In this document: positions 47,613 to 59,029 of the stretch, piece after piece | Layout of the letters: every line of letters starts with the position of its first letter | Numbering within the stretch: the first letter of the stretch is position 1 | Origin: Sesamum alatum | Lineage: Eukaryota > Streptophyta > Magnoliopsida > Lamiales > Pedaliaceae | Assembly: GCA_034509735.1 (NCBI GenBank) | Contig: JACGWO010000003.1 | Coordinates: 9,052,001-9,116,000 of the forward strand | DNA: 64,000 nt | Direction: 5' to 3' | Program-made: the position numbers and the translations under genes | The notes under the pieces: model-generated | The model's database searches: none | The model's input: only the letters and a program-made list of their open reading frames with translations | Told to the model about the DNA's origin: nothing

Positions 47613-47909
47613 AAAGCTCAGGTCTCGATAATGAAACGTACATAGATGTGATCCTTCAGTCACTCCCACCCTCCTTTGACCAATTTATCGTCAACTACAA
47701 CATGAACGCACTTGAGAAGCGCATTCATGAGTTGATCAATATGTTGGTGCAATACGAGACAACGACTAAGAAGTCCACGCCTTCAGTATTGTTTGAATGC
47801 GCTTCTCAAGTGCGTTCATGTTGTAGTTGACGATAAATTGGTCAAAGGAGGGTGGGAGTGACTGAAGGATCACATTTCTATGTACGTTTCATTATCGAGA
47901 CCTGAGCTT
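47613..47909. pseudogene. inverted pair of gag fragments at the palindrome centre
   Basis: Plus-strand gag from about 47,613 to 47,795 reads GLDNETYIDVILQSLPPSF-like, then FIVNYNMNALEKRIHELINM in the left arm and loop; the right arm repeats 47,613-47,725 reversed as 47,796-47,909. The same capsid segment is in gag at about 27,370-27,540. No complete gene. Confidence 0.88.
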
Positions 47910-48975
47910 TATGTCCTTTGACTTGAGGAACTGCTGAGTCCACCTGTGCATCAGGTCTATATCTTAGATATGGTGAGAGATTGCCAAAATACTCTTGAGT
48001 AGTCATAAGCCATGTCTAGTGCAGCTCGGTGTACAGAGTGACAGTATTTTCCAAGCAAGGATCTGTCTCCTGTCAAAAGGTATTGACAGTTGAGTCTCAT
48101 GTATGCTCTGTGTCTTGTCCCTAAAATCTGTGGCCACAGTAACTGAACAGAAGGGAAGGTTTCCCTTGCGGCATTTTAGTAAGGACAGACCGACACTTAG
48201 GTCCAAAATGGGTACCTGCTTTTTCCGTGCCCTAGACTCTAAGTGATGAGACCGAAGACAGAAGGACAAGTGTACTGTTAGAGCCTAAATGTTCATCCCC
48301 AATTATTTCACCTAGTCTCTAGTGCCATGGACCGTTGCTAGATGGCCACCCATGGTAACGGATGGATTCTAGGAATCCGACCAAGTCTAGCTGAAAGGTG
48401 AACCTAAAGAGTCACACACTATCCACACACACTTAGTATTTAATTTGGAATTAAATATTGGAGTAAAGAAATGATTAAATTAGATTTAATCGGGTCCTAT
48501 ATTTTCTTGGAGAAATTAATTCCTTCTATTTGATAAAGGGAATTAAATTAATAAATAGGATTTATTAAAGGGTTGATTTAATGGGCTTAGAATAAATATT
48601 AATATTTACTTATTATATTTGTTTTTAGCCTTTTGGAATATTTAATGGGATTTAAATATTGCATTAAATTAAAATCAACGGTTGAGATGGAAAGGGGAGA
48701 TGGAAGGCTAGGATTTGTTTGACTAGGTCAAATACTAGTTTGACTAGGACTTTGACTAGGTCAAAATCCTAGACAAAATTAGAGTTCTTAGAGTAGGAGT
48801 TTAAAGAGGATTAAACTCCTCCTCTATAAATACCTCTAGCTTCCAACTTTTTGAAGGATGATGAAATTCCAACACACACACACACACACGCACACATAAT
48901 TTCGGCCTCTCTCCCCTCTCTCTTGTCCGCCCTCTCTCTCTCCACTCTCCAAGAAAAATATTTTCTAGTTCTTTT

Positions 48976-49542
48976 GAGGTATGATTGGAATACTGGAAAC
49001 CAGAGTTCAAAGGCAGAATGTGCCTGTTGTGTAGGCGGTAATCAAGTAGAATTGGACTTGGTTCGCAGACTATACAGGCGACCCAAGCATGCGTATTTGG
49101 GTCTCATGGAACGCTAATTAGGTGAGGGTGGAAGACTTGGTCTCCTATGCACTTTTGTTGCATTGCAAAGTGGTGAAAAACATCAGCCATGCTACAGTCT
49201 ATGTCACATTTGTGTACGGGGTGAATGGCGCTGGAGGTTGGAGGGCACTACGGTAGGGACTCCTTTGGATTGCTGGAGGATCAATGTTGGGTGGTGCTTG
49301 GTGACTTTGATGTGGTGTTGGGTAAAACTGAAGTTTGTGGAGCATTAACAAGCTAAAATGAGACAGGCCCGAGGAGTGCAGCGCAGGAGTTTGGGCACTG
49401 CCTCAATGTGGCAAACTTATTACACTTCCCATGACAGGACATCGATTTTCTTGGCATAATTGTAGCTAGGGCGTCCAGAGTCTCTGGAAGATGTTAGATA
49501 GAGTCTTGGGAAATGAGACGCTCCTAGCCACTTGGTCTAATA
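48976..49542 (+). pseudogene. L1-type LINE, endonuclease part of ORF2
   Basis: Remnant of the apurinic-like endonuclease of a plant L1 non-LTR retrotransposon. Visible pieces: VTFVYGVNGAGGWRALR (about 49,205-49,255), LGDFDVVLGKTEVCGA (about 49,298-49,345, the GDFN-type motif), then NVANLLHFP and LDRVLGNETLLATW (about 49,490-49,535). Several stops and frame changes. It is broken at 49,542 by the D element; the RT part continues at 59,030 on the same strand. The 5' end is truncated at the edge of the inverted repeat. Confidence 0.8.
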
Positions 49543-51754
49543 TGAAAGAATCGGGTACGGCCCGGGAACGCAACGGAAGCGTAAAAACGTGAATTTAAAT
49601 CATAATATAAATAGGATTCAAAGGGGTGTTCCCTTTGAAGTTCCTGGGAGTTTGGTGTATGTCACAGCATAAAATAAATAGGAGAAGATGTTGGACAAGT
49701 GGCTAAAGGAAGAAAACAAAAAGATACATGAAACGTAAAGAAAACCAACCTTTGATCACTACACGTAGAACCGGTTTCTAGCGTTGTTCCCTTTCCGTTT
49801 CTCCTTCCGTTCACTTGAGAATCCAAATTATAATCCCTCTAATTTTTCCACACCACACTATGGAAGAGTGTATCACCTAATCTATTGCAAGATAGAAGTA
49901 GAGAAAAGAAGAAGAAATACTTCCAAAACAACACTATTGTTTAGTGCCTTTTGGAATGTTTTAAGTTCAACCTTTCCAAAAGGTATGAACACAAAAAGGA
50001 GAGTTTTCCAGAGAATTTTGGAGAGTATTTTAATGGAAAAATTCGTGCAAGCCAAGTCCCTACAAGTTATGTGAATGGTTTTGCGTATTTAGAGTTGTTG
50101 AATTCAAAATTCAGCTTCTATAGTTAACTTCCAAAGCAACCTACATACACTCACCACTCTCTACATAACCATGCACCATTATAGCAAATAAAATCACCCA
50201 CCAAATCATATAAAGTCTGGTCACATGTGCCTCACATGTGGAGGATTTTAATTCCTCCTTCACTTGCTATAAATTGAATTTTTCCATGGACTAGGACTAT
50301 TAGTCTTGGACTTTTATTTAATCTAATTAAATTAAGTACAAACAAAGTCCATTGGACATTAATTAATCCAATTAATCTCAATCCAATTGAGGCCCATAAG
50401 TTTATTTAATCCAACTAAATAAACATAAGTCCGAACTCTAATTAATTGATCCAATCAATTAATTAATCCAATTAATTTAAAGGTTCTAAGTCCAAAAATT
50501 AACTAATCCAATTAATTAATTCTTGGACCATCCATCAAATGAATTTCTCAATAAATGATCCAATCATTTATTTTTCTCCCTGAATTAATTTAATCCAATT
50601 AAATTAATTCGCTTCTTCTAGAATTAATTCCAAATTAATTCTACCAATTCCATAGTGATTTGTGTGTGACACTTTAGGTTCACCCTCAGCTAGACTTGGG
50701 CTTGTGTCCAACACAATTGGCCAATTAAATCCAATTTAATTAACTATTTTCCAATTAACCATTAATCGGAAAACGCCCGTCACCATGGATGGCAGTCTAG
50801 CAACGGTCCATGCCACTAGAGACTAGGTGAATGTTGGCGTGAATATTTAGGCTCCCGATTACCATATGAGTACGGTCCTTCCATCATCCGTCTCCCGGTC
50901 TAGAGTCTAGGGCATCGAATTGGGCGTTGGTTCCCATCCTGGACTAGACAACTATGCTCAGTAACTCAAGAGACGTTTGCTCTATTGATCGACGTAGGAA
51001 ACCATTCCCTACTCGACCAATCGTTGTGGCCACAGACTTCAAGAGCTTAAACCGTCTCAGAGCGCATAGGAGACTTGACTGTCATATACTGACAGGTGAC
51101 GGATCCTATCTTGGAATTCACCGTCCTCAATACATATTCTAACTGCACTTGATAAGGCTTATAATGAACGTATCCCAGATACGGACATCTCTTGCCAGAT
51201 CCTAGATACAGCCTTCATATGCATGTGACTGTCATGATTCCTCAAGTTTGAGGACTAACCTTGTACTATCGGAGCCGGGAATTTCAATCATACCGACCAA
51301 GCCTCCAAGGCTTCCATATGACGATCCCACGAGTCAGTTCAGTCAGCTAACACCCTTGTCAACTAACCCACTAATATTGCATAGACGTCCAACGTCTGTC
51401 GCTGATGAAACACGGCACTCATCCAATGAATGCAATCCTTAGTGAAAGTCTCTATAGGAACCTCGATACCCTGTCTCGAGGTCCTTGACTTGGAACATTT
51501 CATACCAACCCTCAGAAGTTGGTTTCATAGTCGCCATCCAATGCGCAGCCCAGCTACATGGGTTATCCAATTAGTCTGTGGGCATTTCTTGTGACGTTAA
51601 AACATCGTTTAACATAATTAGTAAGCACGATAAACACATAATGCCAAGGATGAATACTTACTATATTCATCGAGTTAATATTACTTTAATAAATATTGCT
51701 AAATAGAACCCAAAACCGTCAATGCAATTGAGTTTCTGGTCCCCTATTCTAACA
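49543..51754 (-). repeat. 3' LTR of element D
   Basis: 2,212 bases, plus-strand ends TGAAAGAATCGGG and CCTATTCTAACA. Very AT-rich with AATTAATCC-type repeats. It contains the conserved CCATGG hairpin block at about 50,774-50,830. The purine tract follows on the right (minus-strand upstream). Confidence 0.93.
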
Positions 51755-51755
51755 A

Positions 51756-51765
51756 TCTCCCACTT
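51756..51765 (-). other. polypurine tract of element D
   Basis: The reverse complement reads AAGTGGGAGA next to the 3' LTR boundary. Confidence 0.87.
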
Positions 51766-51770
51766 GACCT

Positions 51771-52545
51771 AAAGCCAATCACCCATATCGCTCAGACTCA
51801 TCTGAGCATGAGTAATCTACGATATCCGGCTTGGTCTCATGGGTCTACCTTATTTCTGCCAAGATGATGCGGTCCAACCGCACCTCTTCATACCTCCAAG
51901 CAGATGGTACTGTCTGAGAATTTTCCTGGATCCGTGATGAGATCTCGGTCCATTAGCTTACACTACAGCCATGTTGTTGTCCTCCAAGGTAACTACTAGC
52001 TAGCCTGTGCTAGGCACCACACCCAACCATTGGATGTGGTTTTTCATCCAAACCACTCTCCGGAACAACTTCTAAAGTTGTCATACATTCAACTTTCATG
52101 GTCCGTCATGGTGTCCTGCTTGAAACCTTTCCAAGCCACCACCTTACCATTAAGTCTGAATATATGTTCATACTGAGACTAGATATTTATTCACATGATC
52201 CTGGAAGCTAGTATCGCTATAGCCTTCCAAAATCAACTCCCCATAGAATGTGCATCAAGAACACTTCTTTAATCCTTATTCAGGTATTAAAGATTGTTCT
52301 CAAAAACAGTCTACTGCCTCTTTGGTACACACCCAATTTTCGTCGTTATGCCAAAAGCATACACAACATCAGGTCCAATGCACCAAACAGCATACCCATG
52401 CTACCTACGGCAAAGACGTAGGGGATGTCAAACATCTAAGCTTCCTCATCGATCAACCTTGACTGAGTCTTGGATAGCTTAACCCTATATATAGAAATCC
52501 AATTCCTTTCATGGAGAATTGCGTGAACAGCGTTCGTGTTTCAGT
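51771..52545 (-). pseudogene. RNase H remnant (element D)
   Basis: Collinear with the open RNase H at 20,191-20,977 but much decayed. Recognisable are the counterparts of the DNNG/AVVxANG region (about 51,950), WMKNHIQWLGVV (about 52,020-52,060), the EAEYIA block (about 52,080) and the R.DIAYALSV block (about 52,340-52,390). Stops in every frame. Confidence 0.8.
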
Positions 52546-52940
52546 GTTTCCTACCATTTTAATCATTCAAAATGAATAAGACGTTACACACTTTCAACAC
52601 TAGGAACACAACTAAACTCCCACTGACCCTCAAGCTCGTTACTGATGGAGTCACACCCCGTATGAACTCATCAAAATGAATATTCCAGTTACATGGAGTT
52701 CCAAACCTAGTTTGAATTCCACGTCGAATCACACGGCTCCAAGCCATTGATTCGATCCAATGTCCAACATTGCTTCTCCTTATATCTTTTGGATTATAAT
52801 CCAATTGACTGGACTGACCCAGAAACATATACCTTTCAGGTATCTCAGATATTCTGGTCATCCTTAGGAGAATTGGAATATAGTCAGTGAGCAAACTTGA
52901 TTTCAAATGATGTTTGCAATATCGTACTGAGGTGTCGTTC
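52546..52940 (-). pseudogene. RT remnant lacking the catalytic core (element D)
   Basis: Contains the start of RT (QLDYNPKDIRRSNVGHWIES, about 52,745-52,810) and then jumps to NWNIHFDEFIRG (about 52,655-52,700) and KMVGNTE..TLFTQFSMKG (about 52,505-52,565). The about 0.4 kb between, and the YVDD stretch, are absent. The element was therefore dependent on other copies, or lost these parts after insertion. Confidence 0.82.
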
Positions 52941-54049
52941 TACTTGATTCCTCAAGGAGCTACTCCTCACACCGGTTATCCTCTGAAATCTAATTTCCCT
53001 TAGGACAACACATAAACCTGTGCAAACCTAGTTTGCCTCCCACTAGTCCCTTGACGTGTGCAAGACCATACTACATACTCAAGTACTTTGTAGGATATAG
53101 GCTTGCCATGCCATATCTAGTATGGTATCTAGGCCACGATCTTTAGAAAGTGCCATGTTTTACAACTTGGCCACTGTCTTAAGAACACGCCCAGATGGGC
53201 CAAGGTAGTTCAGTGAAAACACCGATCGAACCATGTCCAACAAGGTTCGATTCCTCCCTTATCAGAAACGTTGTTCAATTATGGCGTTTCAAGGAGAATT
53301 CCACTGAGTGAGAACTCCATTCTCATTTAGATACATCAAGAGCTCCCACTAAATACACCACTTGATCCAATCAAAGGTTAATTTTGCAACCAATTTGGTT
53401 CTCACTTAAAATCTAATTCCTGAACCTTCCAAAGGTCCTTAGACTTGTGAACCCTCTTCTGGTCTTATGTTTTCAGTGACCCATAGATGTCTGACTGGAT
53501 CCAATCCAACAGGCCACTAGTAAGCATACTTTATCCTATAAAGAGCTTCTTGGCCATCTTCCTGCTCAGGAAGGACCTGCAAGCTAGCAGGCTCAAATTG
53601 TCTATTACTAGACTCCTTGAATCTACTAACCTCCTTATCCTATCTAGTGGAATGTGACCTAGCTTTGCATGCCAAATCTGTGAGTTTATCTTGATTATCC
53701 ATTTTATCATTTATTTTGAGCATTCATAATCTAATTATGGGATAGTATTGAAACAATTAGGCAAACAACCTAGCAGAAAAAAATGAATCATTGTTTGTCA
53801 AATAAAAGAAACTTTCATTTTGATCAAAAACATGTAATCCTTATTTTCCAACAACAGAAAAATATAATTTGATCATGCTAGGTTACATAATTATGACCTA
53901 TCAACTCTATCCTAACATGATCACTAATAGCTAAGCCTTACTAGTCCTATAGCTTCTATGGCAATAGCCCAGCCATTGCCTAGCTTTAGAACCATCTCCA
54001 TCTTAGCCTTCTACTCCTTTCCATCACCTGCAAACCATTTGCAGATATG
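52941..54049 (-). pseudogene. integrase remnant (element D)
   Basis: On the minus strand, from the right: zinc region RHAKLGHIPLDRIRRLVDSR (about 53,600-53,680), fragments of the core, a GGIEPCWTWFD-type counterpart of the NRTLLDMVRS helix (about 53,225-53,265), WHGKPISYKVLEY (about 53,085-53,125) and the LVGGKLGLHRFM segment (about 53,000-53,045). Many stops. Order and matches to 28,200-29,180 support the call. Confidence 0.8.
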
Positions 54050-54103
54050 AGCTCTACAGCTGGTATCCAATACCCAAGAATAGAATACTAATAATGTTAA
54101 AGT
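54050..54103 (-). pseudogene. protease active-site remnant (element D)
   Basis: The segment corresponding to WVLDTGCGAYICN reads as WVLDTSCRAHICK in one minus-strand frame, so the glycine of the catalytic DTG is a serine. Only this short part is recognisable with confidence. Confidence 0.65.
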
Positions 54104-54971
54104 TCAAATCAAATGTACCTTGGTTGGAGAGGAGTTTAGGACACTCCCTCTTCCAATGCCCCTTTTCACGATAATATATGCAACATCTTTTGCAATCCTT
54201 GACTGTCGAACCGCCTTCCTCTTTCCTTTGCCCATGCCTAGCATGGCTACAGGAGCGCTTTGTGCGCTTGCAGCGGCTGATTCTATCTTACCCTTCTTCC
54301 TCCTCCAGTGTCCGGCCCCTTTGCGTTTTGCTCTTGGGGTCGAAGCCTCCCCCACCAATACAGACGGCGCAGACTTTTCAATCATTGCCTCGTATTGGAC
54401 CAACATGTTTATCAACTCATGAAGGTCTTTTTCAAGCCCATTCATGTTATAGTTAACGATAAACGAGTCAAAAGAGGGAGGGAGAGACTAAAGGATCACC
54501 TCGATGTACGTCTCTTTTTCAAGATCAGCTCAGAGGTCTTTGAGCTTCTCCACTAAGGAAAGCATCATCACTACATGCTGGTGTACAGACGACCCTTCTG
54601 CATCCTAGCTCCGAAAAATGCCTTCGTCGCAGCATATCTAATATGCCGGTCCGATACCGCATAAACGTCTTTCATGCGGAGCATTATCGAGCTGACAGCA
54701 TCCAGCCGATCATACTGCTTCTGGATCTCATTAGTCATGGATGCCAGTATGATGCTGCGGACCTTGCGGTTGTCCTCCTGCCATTCATTGAACGTCAAAC
54801 GCTCTTCTGACGAGGACCCGTCCGACAAGATTCAAGGAAGAGGCTTATCCAGAATGTGAGCCTGGTTTTCAAAAATCTAGGACAATCCTCAGATTTTCGT
54901 AGCCAATCGTTATAGTTTGTTCCGTTAAATTTATTAATCTCAAGAATTACAGTGAGTGGATTCTTAGACAT
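54104..54971 (-). pseudogene. copia gag (element D)
   Basis: Start ATG at 54,969-54,971 gives MSKNPLTVILEINKFNG and NYNDWL; a frameshift near 54,890 follows. A second open piece (54,571-54,828) shows SDGSSSEERLTFNEWQEDNR, ASMTNEIQKQYDRLDAVSS and RYAATKAFFGARM. A third (54,104-54,445) has MNGLEKDLHELINMLVQYEA, a KRKGAGHWRRKKGK basic stretch, and the nucleocapsid knuckle EKGHWKRECPKLLSNQG in a neighbouring frame. Same family as the B gag but clearly diverged. Confidence 0.92.
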
Positions 54972-56829
54972 CTACATTCAAAATGTAAAGTAGAAATTTA
55001 GTAGATTATTATAATATTAAATTCAAGTTAAGACTTGGTCTTTAGTCATTAACCCCTCCCACTATTTCTTCGAAAAGCCCACCACTCTCAAGTGGGATTT
55101 TCGGGAAATCATTTCCTAGTGGGCTTGGGATCCACAAACGCAATTCTCCATGCCCCACTTTTACGATTCACATAGAAAAAACTTTGTGGGAGGTATCCAA
55201 TACCATTCTCATCCAATGAGATTCCCAAGATATTTTGCCTCACCTCTTTCACATGATTCCGAGGACTCCATGCGAATCATGTTACTTCAGGGTTAGGCCC
55301 AACCCATCAACCAAATCATACCTCAACTGTCGCCCCCCACAACTCATGAGACAGGGAAACAGGAGCATATTCCTTTGTTCATAACAATAGCACAACTTTC
55401 TTCCATTCCATAACGTGCCACGACTCGTGAGACCACGAATGGGTGAAAGTAGCTTCCTTACTACATTGTTATGGATGAAAGGATTTGGAATAATCAAACC
55501 ATTTGATTTAATTCCATTTTGGGCCTAATATATACTTGGACCATCCAAGTGAGAGTTATTATTTAGTAAGACCGAGACCTCATCATTATTAGTATTTTGC
55601 ATGCTCAAGTTTTAAACATTCAATGTAAATAGATGCATTCCAAACACATGATACATCAAAGCATTAAAACGTTAAACACATGCAAAAGAAACCTAGCACG
55701 CCCCTGTAGGATGATCACAAGCCCGTTCCTAAGTGATCCACTGAGCCCGCAGTGGATCTATGGTCAATCTAGGGTAGGCCTACACTATTACAATTTTGAC
55801 ATCCCATTATCATTCTAATGGGGCCTTGTAATCCTTCTTTGTTCTTCTTGGGCCTCCCGTCGTGGGCTCCGTCCAATGGACCTTCATCTTCTTGAAAGCT
55901 TACATTTTATAAAGTAAAACCTCACAACTACTCTACTCTTATTACAACTGAAAAGAAACCCCAATAATAAGTCGAGGGGAGTACATTAATAGAGAGGAAG
56001 AAAGTCTTATTATTCCAAGGCTAAAAACGAAAGAACGAATAAAAAACAAAGAGGCACGCAGGCCTCACCCAACAATAAATAAACCATACATAGGCCAAAA
56101 AGGGCTAGTGATCATCCTTATTGTTTATCAAATAAACAACAACAAAACACATTTATATCAAATATAAACATGCCAACAAATAAATACATCGCATGCATTT
56201 ATAAATAGATATCCAATATCTAAAACAATAAACATAATAAAATGCAGAAAATAACATATTGATAATGCAATTAAAAATATGGATATCAACTATACATCCA
56301 ATGTACAAACAAGTTTTTGTTTGGAAACCATTTCCAAAATAATCTAAGGCATGAAAAATAATTTCAAAAAAATCAAATTTAACTAAAATTAAAATATGCC
56401 AAAATTAATAATTTCAGAAAACTAGAAATCAGGAAAATCCAATTTTTCGGAAAAACGGCAAAAACGGTACAAAACAGTGCTGCCGGCCGGCCGTGCCTGC
56501 GCGCACAACTGCCGGCGCGCGCGCGCCTGCTCGCACGCGCCCCTGCCTACGCGCGCGAGCGCGCGCCTGCTGTCCCTGTCGGGCGGCCGGCACCGTTTTT
56601 CACTTTTTTTTTTTTAATTTCTGCTATAAAACTGAAACATAAACACGCATTTACAGAAAATCCAATTTTAAAAAATGCATGGATATCCATAATTTCAAAA
56701 GCAAAATTAACACATATTTTCTACACCTATTATCATACTTTAAAGCAATAAATCATGCTTTCCAAAAACAATTTAAAAATATTCATCATGCTTAACACAT
56801 AATACCATGTAAGTCCTATAGCCACAACA
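54972..56829 (-). other. leader of element D
   Basis: About 1.86 kb, AT-rich, related to the B leader (shared TTTCGGGAAATCATTTCC...GGGCTTGGGATCC-type blocks at about 55,105-55,135 and CTCACGAGTCGTGGCACG, reversed, near 55,420). A GC-rich island lies at about 56,480-56,598. No gene seen. Confidence 0.8.
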
Positions 56830-56831
56830 CC

Positions 56832-56850
56832 GAACCGGGCTCAGATACCA
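56832..56850 (-). other. primer binding site of element D
   Basis: The reverse complement is TGGTATCTGAGCCCGGTTC, one change from the initiator tRNA-Met site of the B elements, one base from the LTR. Confidence 0.9.
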
Positions 56851-56851
56851 C

Positions 56852-59024
56852 TGAAAGAATCGAGTACGGCTCGTGAACGCAATGGAAGCGTACAAACGTA
56901 AATTTAAAGCATAATACAAATAGGATTCAAAGGGGTGTTCCCTTTGAAGTTCCGGGGCGTTCAGTGTATGTCACAACATAAATTAAATAGGAGAAGATGC
57001 TGGACAAGTGGCTAAAGAAAGAAAACAAAAAGATACATGAAACGTAAAGAAAACCAACCTTTGATCACTACACGTAGAACCGGTTTCTAGCATTGTTCCC
57101 TTTCCGTTTCTCCTTCCGTTCACTTGAGGATCCAAATTAGAATCCCTCTAATTTTTCCACACCACACTATGGAAGAGTGTATCCCCTAATCTATTGCTAG
57201 ATAGAAGTAGAGAAAAGAAGAAGTAACACTTCCAAAACAACACTATTGTTTAGTGCCTTTTGGAATGTTTTAAGTTCAACCTTTCCAAAAGGTATGAACA
57301 CAAAAAGGAGAGTTTTTCAGAGAATTTTCGAGAGTATTTAGATGGAAAAATTCATGCAAGCCAAGTCCCTACAAGTTATGTGAATGGCTTTGTGTATGTA
57401 GAGTTGTTGAATTCAAAATTCAACTTCTATAATTAACTTCCAAAGCAACCTACATACACTCACCACTCTCTACATAACCATGCACCATTATAGCAAATAA
57501 AACCACCCACCAAATCATATAATTCCTCACATGTGGATGATTTTTATTCATCTTTCACTTGCTATAACTGAATTTTTCCATGGACTAGGACTACTAGTCT
57601 TGGACTTTTATTTAATCTAATTAAATTAAGTCCAAACAAACTCCATTGGAAATTAATTAATCCAATTAATCTCAATCCAATTGAAACTCATAAGTTTATT
57701 TAATCCAATTAAATAAACATAAGTCCGAACTCTAATTAATTGATCCAATCAATTAATTAATCCAAACCCGATAAATTAATCTAATTAATTTAAAGGTTCT
57801 AAGTCCAAAAATTAACTAATCAAATTAATTAATTCTTGGACCATCCATCAAATGGATTTCCCAATAAATGATCCAATCATTTATTTTTCTCCTTGAATTA
57901 ATTTAATCCAATTAAATTAATTTACTTCTTCTAAAATTAATTCCAAAGTAATTCTACCAATTCCATAGTGATTTGTGTGTGACTCTTTAGGTTCACCCTC
58001 AGCTAGACTTGGGCTTGTGTCCAACACAATCGGTCAATTAAATCCAATTTACCTAAATATTTTTCAATTAACCATTAATCGGAAAACGCCCGTCACCATG
58101 GGTAGCCATCTAGCAACGGTCCACGACACTAGACACTAGGTAAATGTTGGCGTGAACATTTAGGCTCCCGATTACCATACGAGTACGGTCCTTCCATCAT
58201 CCGTCTCCCGGTCTAAGTCTAGGGCATCGAATTGGGCGTTGGTTCCCATCCTGGACTAGACAACTATGCTTAGTAACTCGAGAGACGTTTGCTCTATTGG
58301 TCGACGTAGGAAACCATTCCCTACACGACCAATCATTGTGGCCACAGACTTCAAGAGCTTAAACCGTCTCAGAGCACATAGGAGACTTGACTGTCGTATA
58401 CTGACAGGTGACGGATCCTATCTTGGAATCCATCGTCCTCAATACATATTCCAGCTGCACTGGATAAGGCTTATAATGACGTATCCCAGATACGGACATC
58501 TCTTGCCAAATCCAAGATATTCGAGGACTAACCTTGTACTATCGGAGCTGGGAATTCCAGTCATACCGACCAAGCCTCCAAGGCTTCCATATGACGATTC
58601 CCGCGAGTCAGTTCAGTCAGCTAACACCCTTGTCAACTAACCCATTAATATTGCATAGACGTCCAACGTCTGTCGCTGATGAAACACGGCACTCATCCAA
58701 TGAATATAATCCTTAGTGCAAGTCTCTATAGGACCCTCGATACCCTGTCTCGAGGTCCTCGATTTGGAACATTTCAGATCAACCCTCAGAAGTTTGTTTG
58801 ATAGCCACCATCCAATGCGCAGCCCAACTACATGGGTTATCTAGTCTGTGGGCATTTGTTGTGACGTTAAAACGCCGTTTAACGTAATTAGTAAGCACAA
58901 CAAACACATACTGCCAAGGATGAATAGTTACTATATTCATCGAGTCAATATTACTTTAATAAAGATTGCTAAATGGAACCCAAAACCGCCAATTCCATAG
59001 GCTTGCTGGTCACCTATTCGAACA
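56852..59024 (-). repeat. 5' LTR of element D
   Basis: 2,173 bases, plus-strand ends TGAAAGAATCGAG and CCTATTCGAACA. Closely similar to the 3' LTR at 49,543, apart from small indels such as a missing stretch near 58,520. The right target duplication TAATA follows. Confidence 0.93.
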
Positions 59025-59029
59025 TAATA

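Larger units (their letters stand above)
44322..48974. repeat. large inverted repeat of B LTR plus gag
   Basis: Left arm 44,322-44,388 plus 46,623-47,725 (interrupted by a solo A LTR and one AGAGA copy); right arm 47,796-48,974; loop 47,726-47,795. Without the later LTR the arms are about 1.17 kb and nearly identical. Each arm holds about 1.07 kb of B LTR and about 0.1 kb of gag, fused head-on at the same abnormal point (LTR ...GTCAAAAGAC joined to gag AAAGCTCAGG), so the fusion preceded the inverted duplication. The loop is unpaired gag sequence. The left outer junction shows AAAGAA shared with normal LTR sequence. Confidence 0.93.
49543..59024 (-). mobile_element. full-length copia element D, minus strand
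   Basis: Element of 9,482 bases with group D LTRs at both ends and perfect target duplication TAATA (49,538-49,542; 59,025-59,029). It interrupts an L1 LINE. On the minus strand: 5' LTR, primer site, leader with GC island, gag, protease, integrase, an RT lacking its core, RNase H, purine tract, 3' LTR. All coding parts contain stops. Without the RT core it could not have made its own reverse transcriptase in this form. Confidence 0.95.
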
